Part shown: positions 1-7,745 of the stretch, piece after piece
Layout: every line of letters begins with the position of its first letter
Position numbering within the stretch: position 1 is the stretch's first letter
Source: Streptomyces sp. SAJ15
GTDB lineage: Bacteria; Actinomycetota; Actinomycetes; Streptomycetales; Streptomycetaceae
Length of the DNA: 56,543 nt
Assembly: GCF_007595705.1 (NCBI RefSeq)
Contig: NZ_NISY01000023.1
Coordinates: forward strand, 1-56,543
Reading direction: 5' to 3'
The notes under the pieces: model-generated
Databases searched by the model: none
Seen by the model: the letters and a program-made list of their open reading frames with translations, nothing else
Told to the model about the DNA's origin: nothing
Translations under genes and position numbers: made by a program

Positions 1-73
1 GGCCACCGACTGGACCGCCTACCTCGCAGCCCGCGCCCGTGGCGACCAGCGGAATACAGCACGTTCGGAATGA

Positions 74-373
74 CGCTCCCCGCCAGCTGGGGCCTCCGCC
101 TGGAGCGCGCAGGAGCGGCAGGAGTACGCCAACGACCTGGGCGATCCACGCTCCCTGGTGGCGGTGATGGCCTCCGAGAACCGGAAGAAGGCCGACCAGG
201 ACCCCGGCGAGTGGCTGCCGCCGGACGACGAGGCCCTCTGTCGGTACGTCACCGAGTGGACCGTGGTGAAGACCCGCTGGCGGCTGGCGGTCGACGGCGG
301 CGGGGCGGCCGCGCTCCAGCGGCTCGGGGCGGGCTGCCCCGACGACTCGATCACCGTGGTGCTCGCCCGCTGA
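74..373 (+). pseudogene. HNH endonuclease (DUF1524-type), 5'-truncated remnant
   Basis: The frame ending at 373 reads as the C-terminal part of a secreted Streptomyces HNH nuclease of the DUF1524/GmrSD type. It has a GASAW start, then YANDLGDPRSLVAV, then NRKKADQDPGEWLPP, then a Cys-Tyr...Trp...VKTRW segment. The same frame is closed by a stop at 71-73, and neither the signal peptide nor the catalytic DHxVPL part is present upstream. A partly similar LPASW lies one frame off at about 82-96, suggesting an indel. I read this as a decayed gene rather than a functional small protein, although an ATG at 158 could start a 71-residue product. The 23 codons before position 73 are the end of another frame that I do not recognise. 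Confidence 0.6.
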
Positions 374-600
374 CCCGCACGGGCGCCGGAACCCATACTC
401 CGTTGTTCTCCAGTTCACACGGGTCGGGGAGAGTGGTGGGGGGCGCCCGCCAGCGGTCTCGGCCGAGGCGGACGCGGACGCGGACGCCACGGCGCGTGGA
501 CGGTCGACGCGAGGCCGAGGCCGAGCCCCCGCTTGAGCGGGCGTGAGTCGGCGTGGGCGAGGGCCTGACCGGCGGGTGCCGACGACGGCACGGCCGGGGA

Positions 601-614
601 TTGGTCTTGACCAA
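601..614. promoter_or_regulatory. dre-like palindromic operator
   Basis: TTGGTC-TT-GACCAA is a perfect inverted repeat with a 2-base centre. It closely resembles the DasR-responsive element core TGGTC-TA-GACCA known for GntR/HutC regulators of Streptomyces. Its right half is also the proposed -35 hexamer, so binding there would block transcription of the GntR-type gene that begins at 735. Autoregulation is an inference. Confidence 0.6.
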
Positions 615-635
615 GGGTGAACGCCGTCCTATCGT
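607..635 (+). promoter_or_regulatory. candidate sigma-70-type promoter for the GntR gene
   Basis: TTGACC at 607-612, a 17-base spacer, then TATCGT at 630-635 fit a housekeeping (HrdB-like) promoter. It lies about 100 bases before the chosen GTG start in an A+T-rich pocket and overlaps the palindrome at 601-614. Confidence 0.5.
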
Positions 636-734
636 CGCAGTCATACATACTGAAACAACCTTTAATAAAGAAGCGCGCATATCTTGGCGGGGACGCCCGT
701 CCCCGGGGGACACTCGGCGATCGCGGAGGACAGG

Positions 735-1487
735 GTGGGGACCACGCAGCTCGAATCGGTGCCGGAGCCGAAGTACTGGCACCTGAAGACCGTGCTCAGC
801 GACGCGCTCGACTCGGAGTTCGCCGTGGGCGAGATCCTGCCCAACGAGCGCGAGCTCGCCGCCCGCTTCGGCGTCGCCCGCGCGACGCTTCGGCAGGCCC
901 TGGAACAGCTGGAGCTGGAAGGGCGGTTGCAGCGTCGTCGCGGTGTCGGCACCACCGTCGCGCCGCCCCGGGTGGGCGTGGCCGTCGGCGACCCGGAGCA
1001 CAGCTGGCCCGGCGCCGACGACGCCGCCGACACCTGGGAGCCGGTCGAGTGCGAGGAGGCCGCGCCGCCCGCGGCCGTCGCCAGGCTGCTGGGCGTCGCC
1101 CAGGACACCCCGGTGCACGTCGTACGGCGCAGCCGGATGTCGCACGGCCAGCCGCTCGCGGCCGAACTCGTCTACATCCCGGCGGAGTCCGTGCCCGGCC
1201 TCAGCGCCATCGACGCCCCCAGCGGCGCGGCCCGCGCCCGCACCGTGCTGCGCGAACTCCGCCGGCTCGAGCTGGAGGGCCGGGAACAGTCCGTGGAGCT
1301 CGGCTCCGCCCGCGCGGACGACGCCCGACAGCTCGACCGCCTCCCCGGGGCGCCGGTCCTGCTCGTCACCACCCGCTATGTCGCGGAGGGCCGTACCGCG
1401 GCCGTCGCGATCGCGACCTACCGCGCCGACACCTGCCGGTTGACCTTCGGCGACGCGGGCGCGGGCGTCCAACTCCTGGCCGGCTGA
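735..1487 (+). CDS. GntR/HutC-family transcriptional regulator with UTRA domain
   Basis: A predicted cytoplasmic one-component repressor. The N-terminal winged helix-turn-helix contains ILPNERELAARFGVARATLRQALEQL, the standard GntR helix-turn-helix, followed by the basic wing RRRGVGTTVAPP. The rest (about residues 75-250) is a UTRA effector domain of the kind that binds sugar phosphates or similar small ligands. I chose the GTG at 735 because GGAGGA sits 5-7 bases before it; an upstream TTG at 684 is in frame but lacks a comparable ribosome site. A dre-like palindrome overlaps its promoter, so it may repress itself or be controlled by DasR. No metabolic gene follows in the same direction, so the ligand cannot be guessed. 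Confidence 0.85.
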   Translation: MGTTQLESVPEPKYWHLKTVLSDALDSEFAVGEILPNERELAARFGVARATLRQALEQLELEGRLQRRRGVGTTVAPPRVGVAVGDPEHSWPGADDAADTWEPVECEEAAPPAAVARLLGVAQDTPVHVVRRSRMSHGQPLAAELVYIPAESVPGLSAIDAPSGAARARTVLRELRRLELEGREQSVELGSARADDARQLDRLPGAPVLLVTTRYVAEGRTAAVAIATYRADTCRLTFGDAGAGVQLLAG

Positions 1488-1819
1488 CCCACCGTCCGTT
1501 CGACGAGGCGCGGCCGGAAGACCACCTTCCGGCCGTGCCCCAGCCCTGCTCGACGCCTCACGCCCGACGCCTCACGCCCGATCCCGCGCACCGGATGCCA
1601 CGCGTCCGGCGCCCCACGCCCGATGCCGCGCGTTCGACGCCGCGCTCCCACGCCCGACGGGCCCTCAGAAGTGAAGGTGTCGGCCGGTGTCCAGCGGCCG
1701 TGCGGCCCGATCGGGCTCGGGGTGCGGCCGCCACCGGCCGCGTCGCGGCGTAGGACGTCGTACGGCGAGCCGCAGGGGGAGATCGCGGCAGGGACGCCGC
1801 GCGGCACCGCGTGAGGGCC
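1488..1819. other. convergent intergenic region with short degenerate repeats
   Basis: The gap lies between the GntR gene and the oppositely oriented ROK gene. It holds a terminator-like hairpin (listed separately) and, from about 1550 to 1660, several imperfect copies of a motif like CGACGCCTCACGCC/CGATGCCGCGC. No coding region with a credible start is seen. Confidence 0.5.
1512..1534. terminator. hairpin after the GntR gene
   Basis: GGCCGGAAG, a 5-base loop and CTTCCGGCC form a perfect 9-bp stem starting 25 bases after the GntR stop codon. There is no U-tract, as is usual for Streptomyces terminators. Confidence 0.5.
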
Positions 1820-3022
1820 TCAGCGCGTCGAGCGTCGGGCGGTCACCGTGCTCTCCACCGCGAAGAGCGCCTCCTCGACATGGTCGAGGGCCAGCCGCAG
1901 CGCCCCCGTGGCGACGGCGGCCTCGCCGAGCAGCGACTGGGCCACCAGGGGCGGGCGCAGGCAGTACCGGGCCAACTGTTCGCGCAGCGGGTCCAACACG
2001 CCGTCCAGCCCGGCGGCCCAGCCGCCGACGACCACCACCTCCGGATCGAGCGCGAGGACGAGCGCGGCGACGTCGTGGACCAGCCGCTGGATGAAGCGGT
2101 CCACCGCGGCACGGGCCCGCGGATCGCCCTTGCGGGCCAGCGCGAAGACCCGGGCGACCTGGGCCTCGTCGAGGGGCAGGAGCGGCTCGCCGGTGGTGGA
2201 CAGCATCTGTTCCGGCGTCGCCTCGCGGCCCAGCAGATGGAGCGCGCCGATCTCCCCGGCCGCGCCGCCGAAGCCGCGGTGCAGCCGCCCGCCGATGAGC
2301 GAGCCCGCGCCCGGGCTCAGCCCGGCGAGGACGAACACCACGTCGTCGGAGCCGACCGCGGCGCCCTTCCAGTGCTCGGCCACGGCCGCGGCGTTGGCGT
2401 CGTTCTCCACCAGAACCGGGCAGTGGAAGGAGCGGCCGAGGCGCTCGCCGAGCGCCAGCCCGGTCCAGCCGGGGAGCGCGGTGCCCAGCCGTACGGTGCC
2501 GTCCGCCTCGATGATGCCGGGGGTGCCGACGCCCACGGCGCGCAGTCCGTCCCGGCTGACCCCGGTGCGGCCCAGCAGATCGGCGACGGCGTCCCGGACC
2601 CGCCGCAGGCGCTCGTCGGCCGGCGCGCTCTGGGCGACCTCGCGCACCGCCGAGCCCAGCACCCGGCCGTCGAGGTCGGAGAGCAGGGCGGCCACCCGGT
2701 GCGGGCCGATCTCGATGCCGAGCAGATGCCCGGCCTCCGCGCGGAACCGGAAACGGCGGGCGGGACGGCCCTGGCGGCGTACGCCGTCGTCCTCGGGTGC
2801 CGCCTCCGCGGCCAGACCGCTGGCCATCAGGCCCTCCACCACGCCCTCGACCGTCGGCCGGGACAGCCCGGTGGAACGGGTCAGGTCGGTGAGGGTGGCG
2901 GAGCCGGGAGTGCGCCGGCCGGAGCCCGGTCGGGGGGCCGTGGCCGCACGGAGGGCATGCAGGACCACGGCGGAGTTGATCCGCCGGAGCAGCGACGGAT
3001 CCCCGCCGGTGAGCCGCCCCAC
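1820..3022 (-). CDS. ROK-family transcriptional regulator/sugar kinase-like protein
   Basis: A 400-residue ROK protein. The N-terminus (about 1-85) carries a winged helix-turn-helix (LTDLTRSTGLSRPTVEGVVEGL), placing it with the NagC/XylR-type repressors. The remainder is the sugar-kinase-like ROK fold with LLGIEIGPHRVAALLSDLDG, VGVGTPGIIEADGTV and the catalytic-type VENDANAAAVAEHW. The usual ROK zinc motif (CxCGxxGCxE) is absent: the corresponding stretch reads EIGALHLLGREATPEQML, so sugar phosphorylation may be lost. The start is a GTG preceded by GGGAGG. It sits alone on the minus strand, so the regulated pathway is unknown. Confidence 0.85.
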   Translation of the reverse strand: MGRLTGGDPSLLRRINSAVVLHALRAATAPRPGSGRRTPGSATLTDLTRSTGLSRPTVEGVVEGLMASGLAAEAAPEDDGVRRQGRPARRFRFRAEAGHLLGIEIGPHRVAALLSDLDGRVLGSAVREVAQSAPADERLRRVRDAVADLLGRTGVSRDGLRAVGVGTPGIIEADGTVRLGTALPGWTGLALGERLGRSFHCPVLVENDANAAAVAEHWKGAAVGSDDVVFVLAGLSPGAGSLIGGRLHRGFGGAAGEIGALHLLGREATPEQMLSTTGEPLLPLDEAQVARVFALARKGDPRARAAVDRFIQRLVHDVAALVLALDPEVVVVGGWAAGLDGVLDPLREQLARYCLRPPLVAQSLLGEAAVATGALRLALDHVEEALFAVESTVTARRSTR

Positions 3023-3103
3023 GTCGGCCTCCCTACCTGTGCGTGTGTGCCGGATCGTATCCGGTGCCCAGGGGAGCGGCGAGGGGCGGTACCCCGTCCG
3101 AGC

Positions 3104-3754
3104 TCAGCCGGGGGTGACGAATCCGGACTCGTACGCCGCGATCACCGCCTGGGTGCGGTCCCGGGCTCCCAACTTGCTCAGCACCGCGCTGACATGCGTC
3201 TTGACCGTCTCGGTGCCCAACAGCAGAGTCCGCGCGATCTCCGCGTTGGACATCCCGCGCGTCATCAGCCGCAGCACCTCGGCCTCGCGGTCGGTCAGCG
3301 CGGCCCGCGCCATCGTCTCCCGGGCGCCCGCGTTCGCGCGGCCGGCCGCCAGCTCCCGCACGGCGGCGGGGAACAGCAGCGAGTCGCCCTCGGCGACCAG
3401 CCGCACCGCGTGCACGATCTCGGCGGGCCGGGCCCGCTTGAGCAGGAAGCCGTCGGCCCCCGCGCGGAGCGCCTCGTAGACGTACTCGTCGTTCTCGAAG
3501 GTCGTGATGACCAGGATCTTCGGAGGGTCCGGGACCGTGCGCAGCACCGCGCGGGTCGCCTCGATGCCGTCCAGCAGCGGCATCCGCACGTCCATCGCCA
3601 CCACGTCCGGCCGCAGCTCGCGGACCAACGGCAGCACCGCCGCCCCGTCGGCGGCCTCGCCCACCACGTCGATGTCCGGTTGCGCGCTGAGGATGGCGGC
3701 CAGCCCGGCGCGCACGAGCTGTTCGTCGTCGACGAGGAGAACGGATATCGGCAC
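3104..3754 (-). CDS. NarL/FixJ-family response regulator
   Basis: A two-component response regulator of 216 residues. The receiver domain (1-120) has the acidic pair DD at 9-10, the phospho-acceptor Asp55 in VVAMDVRMP and a Lys in FLLKRA. The C-terminal LuxR helix-turn-helix (about 150-210) contains LTDREAEVLRLMTRGMSNAEIARTL. Its GTG start has an AAGGTGA ribosome site. It lies 39 bases downstream of the histidine kinase gene in the same direction, making a kinase-regulator operon. The pair is divergent from an ABC exporter, which is therefore its likely target. Confidence 0.92.
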   Translation of the reverse strand: MPISVLLVDDEQLVRAGLAAILSAQPDIDVVGEAADGAAVLPLVRELRPDVVAMDVRMPLLDGIEATRAVLRTVPDPPKILVITTFENDEYVYEALRAGADGFLLKRARPAEIVHAVRLVAEGDSLLFPAAVRELAAGRANAGARETMARAALTDREAEVLRLMTRGMSNAEIARTLLLGTETVKTHVSAVLSKLGARDRTQAVIAAYESGFVTPG

Positions 3755-3793
3755 GCGATCACCTTAAGCCGGTGGGGTCGGCCCGGCCGACGC

Positions 3794-5083
3794 CTACACG
3801 TCCGCGGGCAGCCGGACCAAGACCCGCCACTCGCCCTCGTGCGGCCCGGTCGCGGCCTCGCCGCCGAGGAGGGCCGCGCGTTCGCGGATCCCGCGCAGGC
3901 CGCTGCCGGAACCGGCGCCGCGCAGCGTGGCCTGGGCCCCGTCGCCGGGAAGGGGGTTGCGGATGTCGAGCTCCAGCGCACCGGTGCGGTCGTCGGCGGC
4001 GACGCGGACGGTCACCGGCACCGGACCCGCATGGCGCAGGACGTTGGCGAGCGCCTCCTGGAGGATGCGGTAGCCCTCGCGGGAGACCGGGCCGGGGAGG
4101 GCCGCGAGGTCCCCGGTGACACGCGCGTCGAGGGACGAGCCGGCGGCGCGGGCGGACTCCAGGAGTCGGTCCGCGTCGACGATGCCGGGACGGTCGGCGG
4201 GGCGCTCCGCCGGATCCTCGCGCAGCAGCCGCAGCACGCGCTCCAGGTCCTCCAGGGCCTGCCGTCCGGTCTCCTCGATGGCCGACAGCGCCCGGTCGGT
4301 GAACTCGGCGGAGCCGGCGGCCCGCGCGGCGCCCGCCTGCACGACGGCGACGGTCAGGGCGTGCCCGATCGAGTCGTGCAGCTCGCGGGCGAGCCGATTG
4401 TGTTCCAGCAGACGCTCGGTGCGCTCCTCCAGGGCGGCCAGCCGCTCGCCGGCCGACGGCCCCAGGAGACGGGTGGCGACGGCCGTCATCAGGGCTCCGG
4501 CGCCGACGACGTACGCCGCCAGGGCGACCAGGGGAAGCGGCGCGAGCAGCGCGTACCAGCCCTGGTGGCCGCCGGGTCGCGGCACCGGAAGGCCGTCGCC
4601 GGCACCCCCGGCCGGATCGCCGGTCGCCGCGCCCAGCAGCGCCCCGGTGAGCCCCGGCAGCCACATGCACAACAGGACCGTCACACAGCCCGCTTCCAGC
4701 CGCAGCACCAGCCACAGCGCGGTGAGCCAACGATCGCCCCAGGAGGCCGCGGGGGCGGCGGCGATCCGAGCGACGGCGACCGGCTCAACCGCCGCCCCGC
4801 GCGGGCCGCCCCGCGCGTGGGTGCCGGACAGGAGCAGCAGCCGCGCCTGGAGGCCCTCCGCGAGCCGCGCGCCCGGCACCATGGCCCACCCCACCAGAAA
4901 CGGCACCGGCAGCACCAGCAGCCACAGTGCCCCGACCGTGGTCAGGCCGGAGAGGCCGGGATAGACCAGCGAGCAGACCGCGGCCGGCACCGCCCCGCTG
5001 AGCAGGTGCAGCCACCGGGTGTAGAGGACCGCGCGGGTCAGCGGAAGCACCAGCGCGCGCACCGGGCTCAAGATCGTCGTCAC
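3794..5083 (-). CDS. sensor histidine kinase, DesK/NarX (HisKA_3) type
   Basis: A membrane sensor kinase of 429 residues. Hydrophobic segments occupy roughly residues 28-70 and 120-205. The dimerisation/phosphoacceptor helix contains LARELHDSIGHALTV with His236. The ATP-binding domain shows ANVLRHAG and the glycine-rich GSGLRGIRERA. It has no large extracellular sensor domain, as in the intramembrane-sensing kinases often paired with BcrAB-type ABC transporters. The cognate regulator follows at 3104-3754. An ABC transporter starts 130 bases upstream on the other strand. The GTG start has only a weak ribosome site, so the start is less certain than the gene. Confidence 0.9.
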   Translation of the reverse strand: MTTILSPVRALVLPLTRAVLYTRWLHLLSGAVPAAVCSLVYPGLSGLTTVGALWLLVLPVPFLVGWAMVPGARLAEGLQARLLLLSGTHARGGPRGAAVEPVAVARIAAAPAASWGDRWLTALWLVLRLEAGCVTVLLCMWLPGLTGALLGAATGDPAGGAGDGLPVPRPGGHQGWYALLAPLPLVALAAYVVGAGALMTAVATRLLGPSAGERLAALEERTERLLEHNRLARELHDSIGHALTVAVVQAGAARAAGSAEFTDRALSAIEETGRQALEDLERVLRLLREDPAERPADRPGIVDADRLLESARAAGSSLDARVTGDLAALPGPVSREGYRILQEALANVLRHAGPVPVTVRVAADDRTGALELDIRNPLPGDGAQATLRGAGSGSGLRGIRERAALLGGEAATGPHEGEWRVLVRLPADV

Positions 5084-5213
5084 CCCGTCATGCTGTCACC
5101 GCGCGGCGCGCCCGGCCTCCCCCGCGCGGGGGAGGCGGAACCCGCGCCCGGGGGAGGGCGAACCCGCGCCCGAGGGAGGCCCGGAACCCCCGCCGCGCGG
5201 CACCGTTGACGAC

Positions 5214-6149
5214 ATGACAGCGATCGACATCCACGAACTCACCAAGGAGTACGGCTCCGTCCGCGCGGTGGACGGCCTCACCTTCAGCGTCCGGCCGGGC
5301 CGGGTCACCGGATTCCTCGGCCCCAACGGTGCGGGCAAGTCCACCACCATGCGGGCGGTGGTCGGCCTGGACCGGCCGACCTCCGGCACGGCGACCGTCG
5401 GCGGCCGCGCCTACCGCGAACTGGCCGAGCCGCTCCGCCACGTCGGGGCGCTGCTGGACGCGGGCGCCATCCACGGCGGCCGCACCGCCCGCGACCACCT
5501 GCGCTGTCTGGCCCTCGGCAACCGGCTGCCGTCGCGTCGGGTGGACGAGGTGCTGGCCGAGACGGGCCTGACCGCGGCGGCCGGGCGGCGCGTCCGCACC
5601 TTCTCGCTGGGCATGCGGCAGCGGTTGGGCATCGCCGCGGCCCTCCTCGGCGACCCGTCGGTGGTGATGCTGGACGAGCCGACCAACGGGCTCGACCCCG
5701 AGGGCGTCATCTGGATCCGCACGCTGATGAGGCGGCTGGCCGACGAGGGCCGCACGGTCCTGGTCTCCAGCCATCTGATGGCGGAGACCGCGCGGGTCGC
5801 CGACCACCTGGTCGTCCTGGGCCGCGGCCGGCTGCTCGCCGACGCGTCCCTGGAGGGCTTCCTCCGGGAGCACGGCGAGCGGCGGGCGCTGGTCCGCTCC
5901 GCGGAGCCCGAGCGGCTGCGCGAGGAGCTGACCCGCGCGGGATACACCGCGGTGCCGGACGGCACCGGCCGCTGGGCCGTGGAAGGCGCCGAGGCCGGCG
6001 ACATCGGCGCGCTCGCCGCGCGGCACGGGATCGCGGTCCTCGAACTGACCGGTGAGGGGGGATCGCTGGAGGAGGCCTACCTGCGGCTCACCGCGGGCGA
6101 GACCGAGTACGCGGCACCGGCCGCGGCAGCCACGACACGGAAGGTCTGA
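5214..6149 (+). CDS. ABC transporter ATP-binding protein (BcrA/DrrA-type)
   Basis: The ATPase subunit of a two-component exporter, 311 residues. Walker A is GPNGAGKST (about 41-49), the signature is FSLGMRQRLGIAAALL, Walker B is VVMLDEPTNGLDPEG and the switch His is in LVSSHLM. The C-terminal about 80 residues match the extra domain typical of BcrA/drug-export ATPases. The permease gene follows four bases later. Its position opposite the kinase-regulator operon suggests regulation by that pair. The substrate cannot be told from sequence; peptide or antibiotic export or resistance is an inference from the family. Confidence 0.92.
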   Translation: MTAIDIHELTKEYGSVRAVDGLTFSVRPGRVTGFLGPNGAGKSTTMRAVVGLDRPTSGTATVGGRAYRELAEPLRHVGALLDAGAIHGGRTARDHLRCLALGNRLPSRRVDEVLAETGLTAAAGRRVRTFSLGMRQRLGIAAALLGDPSVVMLDEPTNGLDPEGVIWIRTLMRRLADEGRTVLVSSHLMAETARVADHLVVLGRGRLLADASLEGFLREHGERRALVRSAEPERLREELTRAGYTAVPDGTGRWAVEGAEAGDIGALAARHGIAVLELTGEGGSLEEAYLRLTAGETEYAAPAAAATTRKV

Positions 6150-6153
6150 ACAC

Positions 6154-6957
6154 ATGTCCCAAGACACCCGGGAGCAGGTCCTCACGCACCCCGCGGACCA
6201 CCTCGGCCAGAGCCGCGCGGGACGCGCCTCGATCAGAGCGGTCGTCCACTCCGAGTGGACGAAGGTCCGCACCCTGCGCTCCCTGTCGCTCGCCCTGGTC
6301 GGCGGCCTGGCCGCGACGGTCGGCGGCACGATGCTGGCGTGCGGCACCTACGGGAAGGCCGAGCTCGAGGCGGCGGACTTCGACCCGGTCTTCGCCTCCT
6401 TCTTCGGCCTCAACTTCGGGCAGATCGCCGCCATCTGCTTCGGCGTGCTGGCGGTCGCCGGGGAGTACGCGGACGGGGGGATCCGCGTCTGGCTGGCCGC
6501 CGTTCCCCGGCGCGGACTCTGGTACGGCGGCAAACTGGCCGTCGTCGGCGGGCTCTCCCTCGCCACCGGACTGGTCACCGGCTTCGCCGCACTGCTCGGC
6601 GGGCAGGCGCTGCTCGACGGGCACGGCGTGGGGCTGGGCGCACCGGGAGCGCTGCGCGCCGTCCTGGGCTGCGGGCTCTACCTCACCCTGCTGACCCTGC
6701 TGGCCGCAGGTGTCGCGGCGGCGCTGCGCAGCACCGTCGGCGCGATCGGGGTGCTCGTCCCGGTGGTCTGCTTCCTGTCCCCGGTGCTCGGCGAGGGAGC
6801 GACGACCCGGTTCCTGCCCGACCGGGCCGGACAGCAGATCCTGCACGCCGCCCCCGAGGGCGGCCTGGGTCCCTGGTCCGGGCTGGGCGTGCTCGCCCTG
6901 TGGACGGCGGCGGCGATCTGGGTCGGTTGGCGCGTGCTGGAACGCCGCGACGCCTGA
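6154..6957 (+). CDS. ABC transporter permease (ABC-2 type)
   Basis: The membrane subunit partnering the ATPase just upstream, about 267 residues. A soluble N-terminus is followed by the typical HSEWTKVRTLRS motif that opens ABC-2 permeases of actinobacteria. Hydrophobic segments follow, including LVGGLAATVGG, IAAICFGVLAVAGEY, a long stretch around LATGLVTGFAALL, LYLTLLTLLAAGVAAAL and a C-terminal helix. The ATG at 6154 is four bases after the ATPase stop; longer in-frame starts would overlap the ATPase heavily. Confidence 0.88.
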   Translation: MSQDTREQVLTHPADHLGQSRAGRASIRAVVHSEWTKVRTLRSLSLALVGGLAATVGGTMLACGTYGKAELEAADFDPVFASFFGLNFGQIAAICFGVLAVAGEYADGGIRVWLAAVPRRGLWYGGKLAVVGGLSLATGLVTGFAALLGGQALLDGHGVGLGAPGALRAVLGCGLYLTLLTLLAAGVAAALRSTVGAIGVLVPVVCFLSPVLGEGATTRFLPDRAGQQILHAAPEGGLGPWSGLGVLALWTAAAIWVGWRVLERRDA

Positions 6958-7081
6958 CGCCCCGGTGACGGCCGGCCCGTGGTCAGACGGCGCGGGTCGC
7001 GCACGGGGAACGCCCCACGGTGGGACGGCCGGTGGGCGGTCGCGGACGCCGATTGTCAGACCCCCCGGCTTTACTGACGGC

Positions 7082-7522
7082 ATGACGGACATCGCCCGGC
7101 ACCTGGCCGCCATCGACGAGCTGCGCGCCCGACCGTTCCCGGACCGCCCCGTGAGCGGACCGTTGCTCGAGAGCGGACCCGGGTTCCACATCGCCGACCT
7201 CCGGGTCAGCGAGGACTTCTGGGACGCGGACCTGGCGCGCGTCGCCGAGGTGGACGAGGAGTTCGACGCCGAGCTGCGATGCCTGATCCAGGCGCTGTCG
7301 CGGCGGTGGGGCGAGCCGGAGGCCGTCGACCTCACCGACCATCTGGAGCGCTCCGCCCTCCACGAGCCGGTCCCGCCCCCGCTGGACTCCCTCTGCTCCT
7401 ACGTCGGCCGGCTGCACGCCTGGCGGGTTGACGGGCGCTGGGTGGCGGTGGGAGTGGGCCAGGGCGACCGCGAGCTGCCGATCCAGCTGGTGGCGGCGAT
7501 AGGCGAGGGCGACATGCGCTGA
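7082..7522 (+). CDS. hypothetical protein
   Basis: A 146-residue acidic cytoplasmic protein that I do not recognise. It has a helical N-terminus, an ELRCLIQALSRRWGEPE segment and a C-terminus rich in beta-type residues (WRVDGRWVAVGVGQGDRELPIQLVAAIGE). There are no signal peptide or membrane segments. The start is an ATG at 7082, just after CTGACGGC. It stands between the ABC transporter and an intergenic repeat and has no obvious operon partner. Confidence 0.7.
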   Translation: MTDIARHLAAIDELRARPFPDRPVSGPLLESGPGFHIADLRVSEDFWDADLARVAEVDEEFDAELRCLIQALSRRWGEPEAVDLTDHLERSALHEPVPPPLDSLCSYVGRLHAWRVDGRWVAVGVGQGDRELPIQLVAAIGEGDMR

Positions 7523-7625
7523 TGAGGGGGCCGGTCGTGCCCGGCGGGGTCGTTGGCGACGAGCGGCGCCGGCGAAGGAGCCGGCGGAGGCGTCAGCGAC
7601 GAGGGGCCGGTGACGCTTCGCGGGA

Positions 7626-7703
7626 GTGGGCGTGGACGAGTGGCGGCGGTGGCGTTTCGAGGGGGTGGGCGTGGACGAGCGGCGGCGGTGGCGTTTCGAG
7701 GGG
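7626..7703. repeat. two tandem copies of a 39-bp unit
   Basis: Units 7626-7664 and 7665-7703 are identical except for one T/C difference. The unit begins GTGGGCGTGGACGAG and ends TTTCGAGGGG. A further partial GTGG follows. It lies in the non-coding gap 7523-7745. As 39 is a multiple of three, every frame is repeated too, but no frame has a ribosome site. Confidence 0.85.
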
Positions 7704-7745
7704 GTGGCGGCGATGAACGCGTGCCGGTGGGGCCTGGTGGGCGCG

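Larger units (their letters stand above)
374..734. other. intergenic region ahead of the GntR gene
   Basis: No gene is seen here. The first part is G+C-rich low-complexity sequence with a short CCCGCT/AGCGGG hairpin near 528-540. The part from about 600 to 680 is clearly richer in A+T and carries the operator and promoter listed separately. Confidence 0.6.

Noticed and set aside
1550..1660. A possible CRISPR-like or direct-repeat array
   Set aside because: The units are short, imperfect and irregularly spaced, without unique spacers; no cas gene is nearby.
1811..5209. A plus-strand open frame of over 1,100 codons
   Set aside because: It lies antisense across the ROK, response-regulator and kinase genes, which have clear motifs; long open antisense frames are expected at this G+C content.
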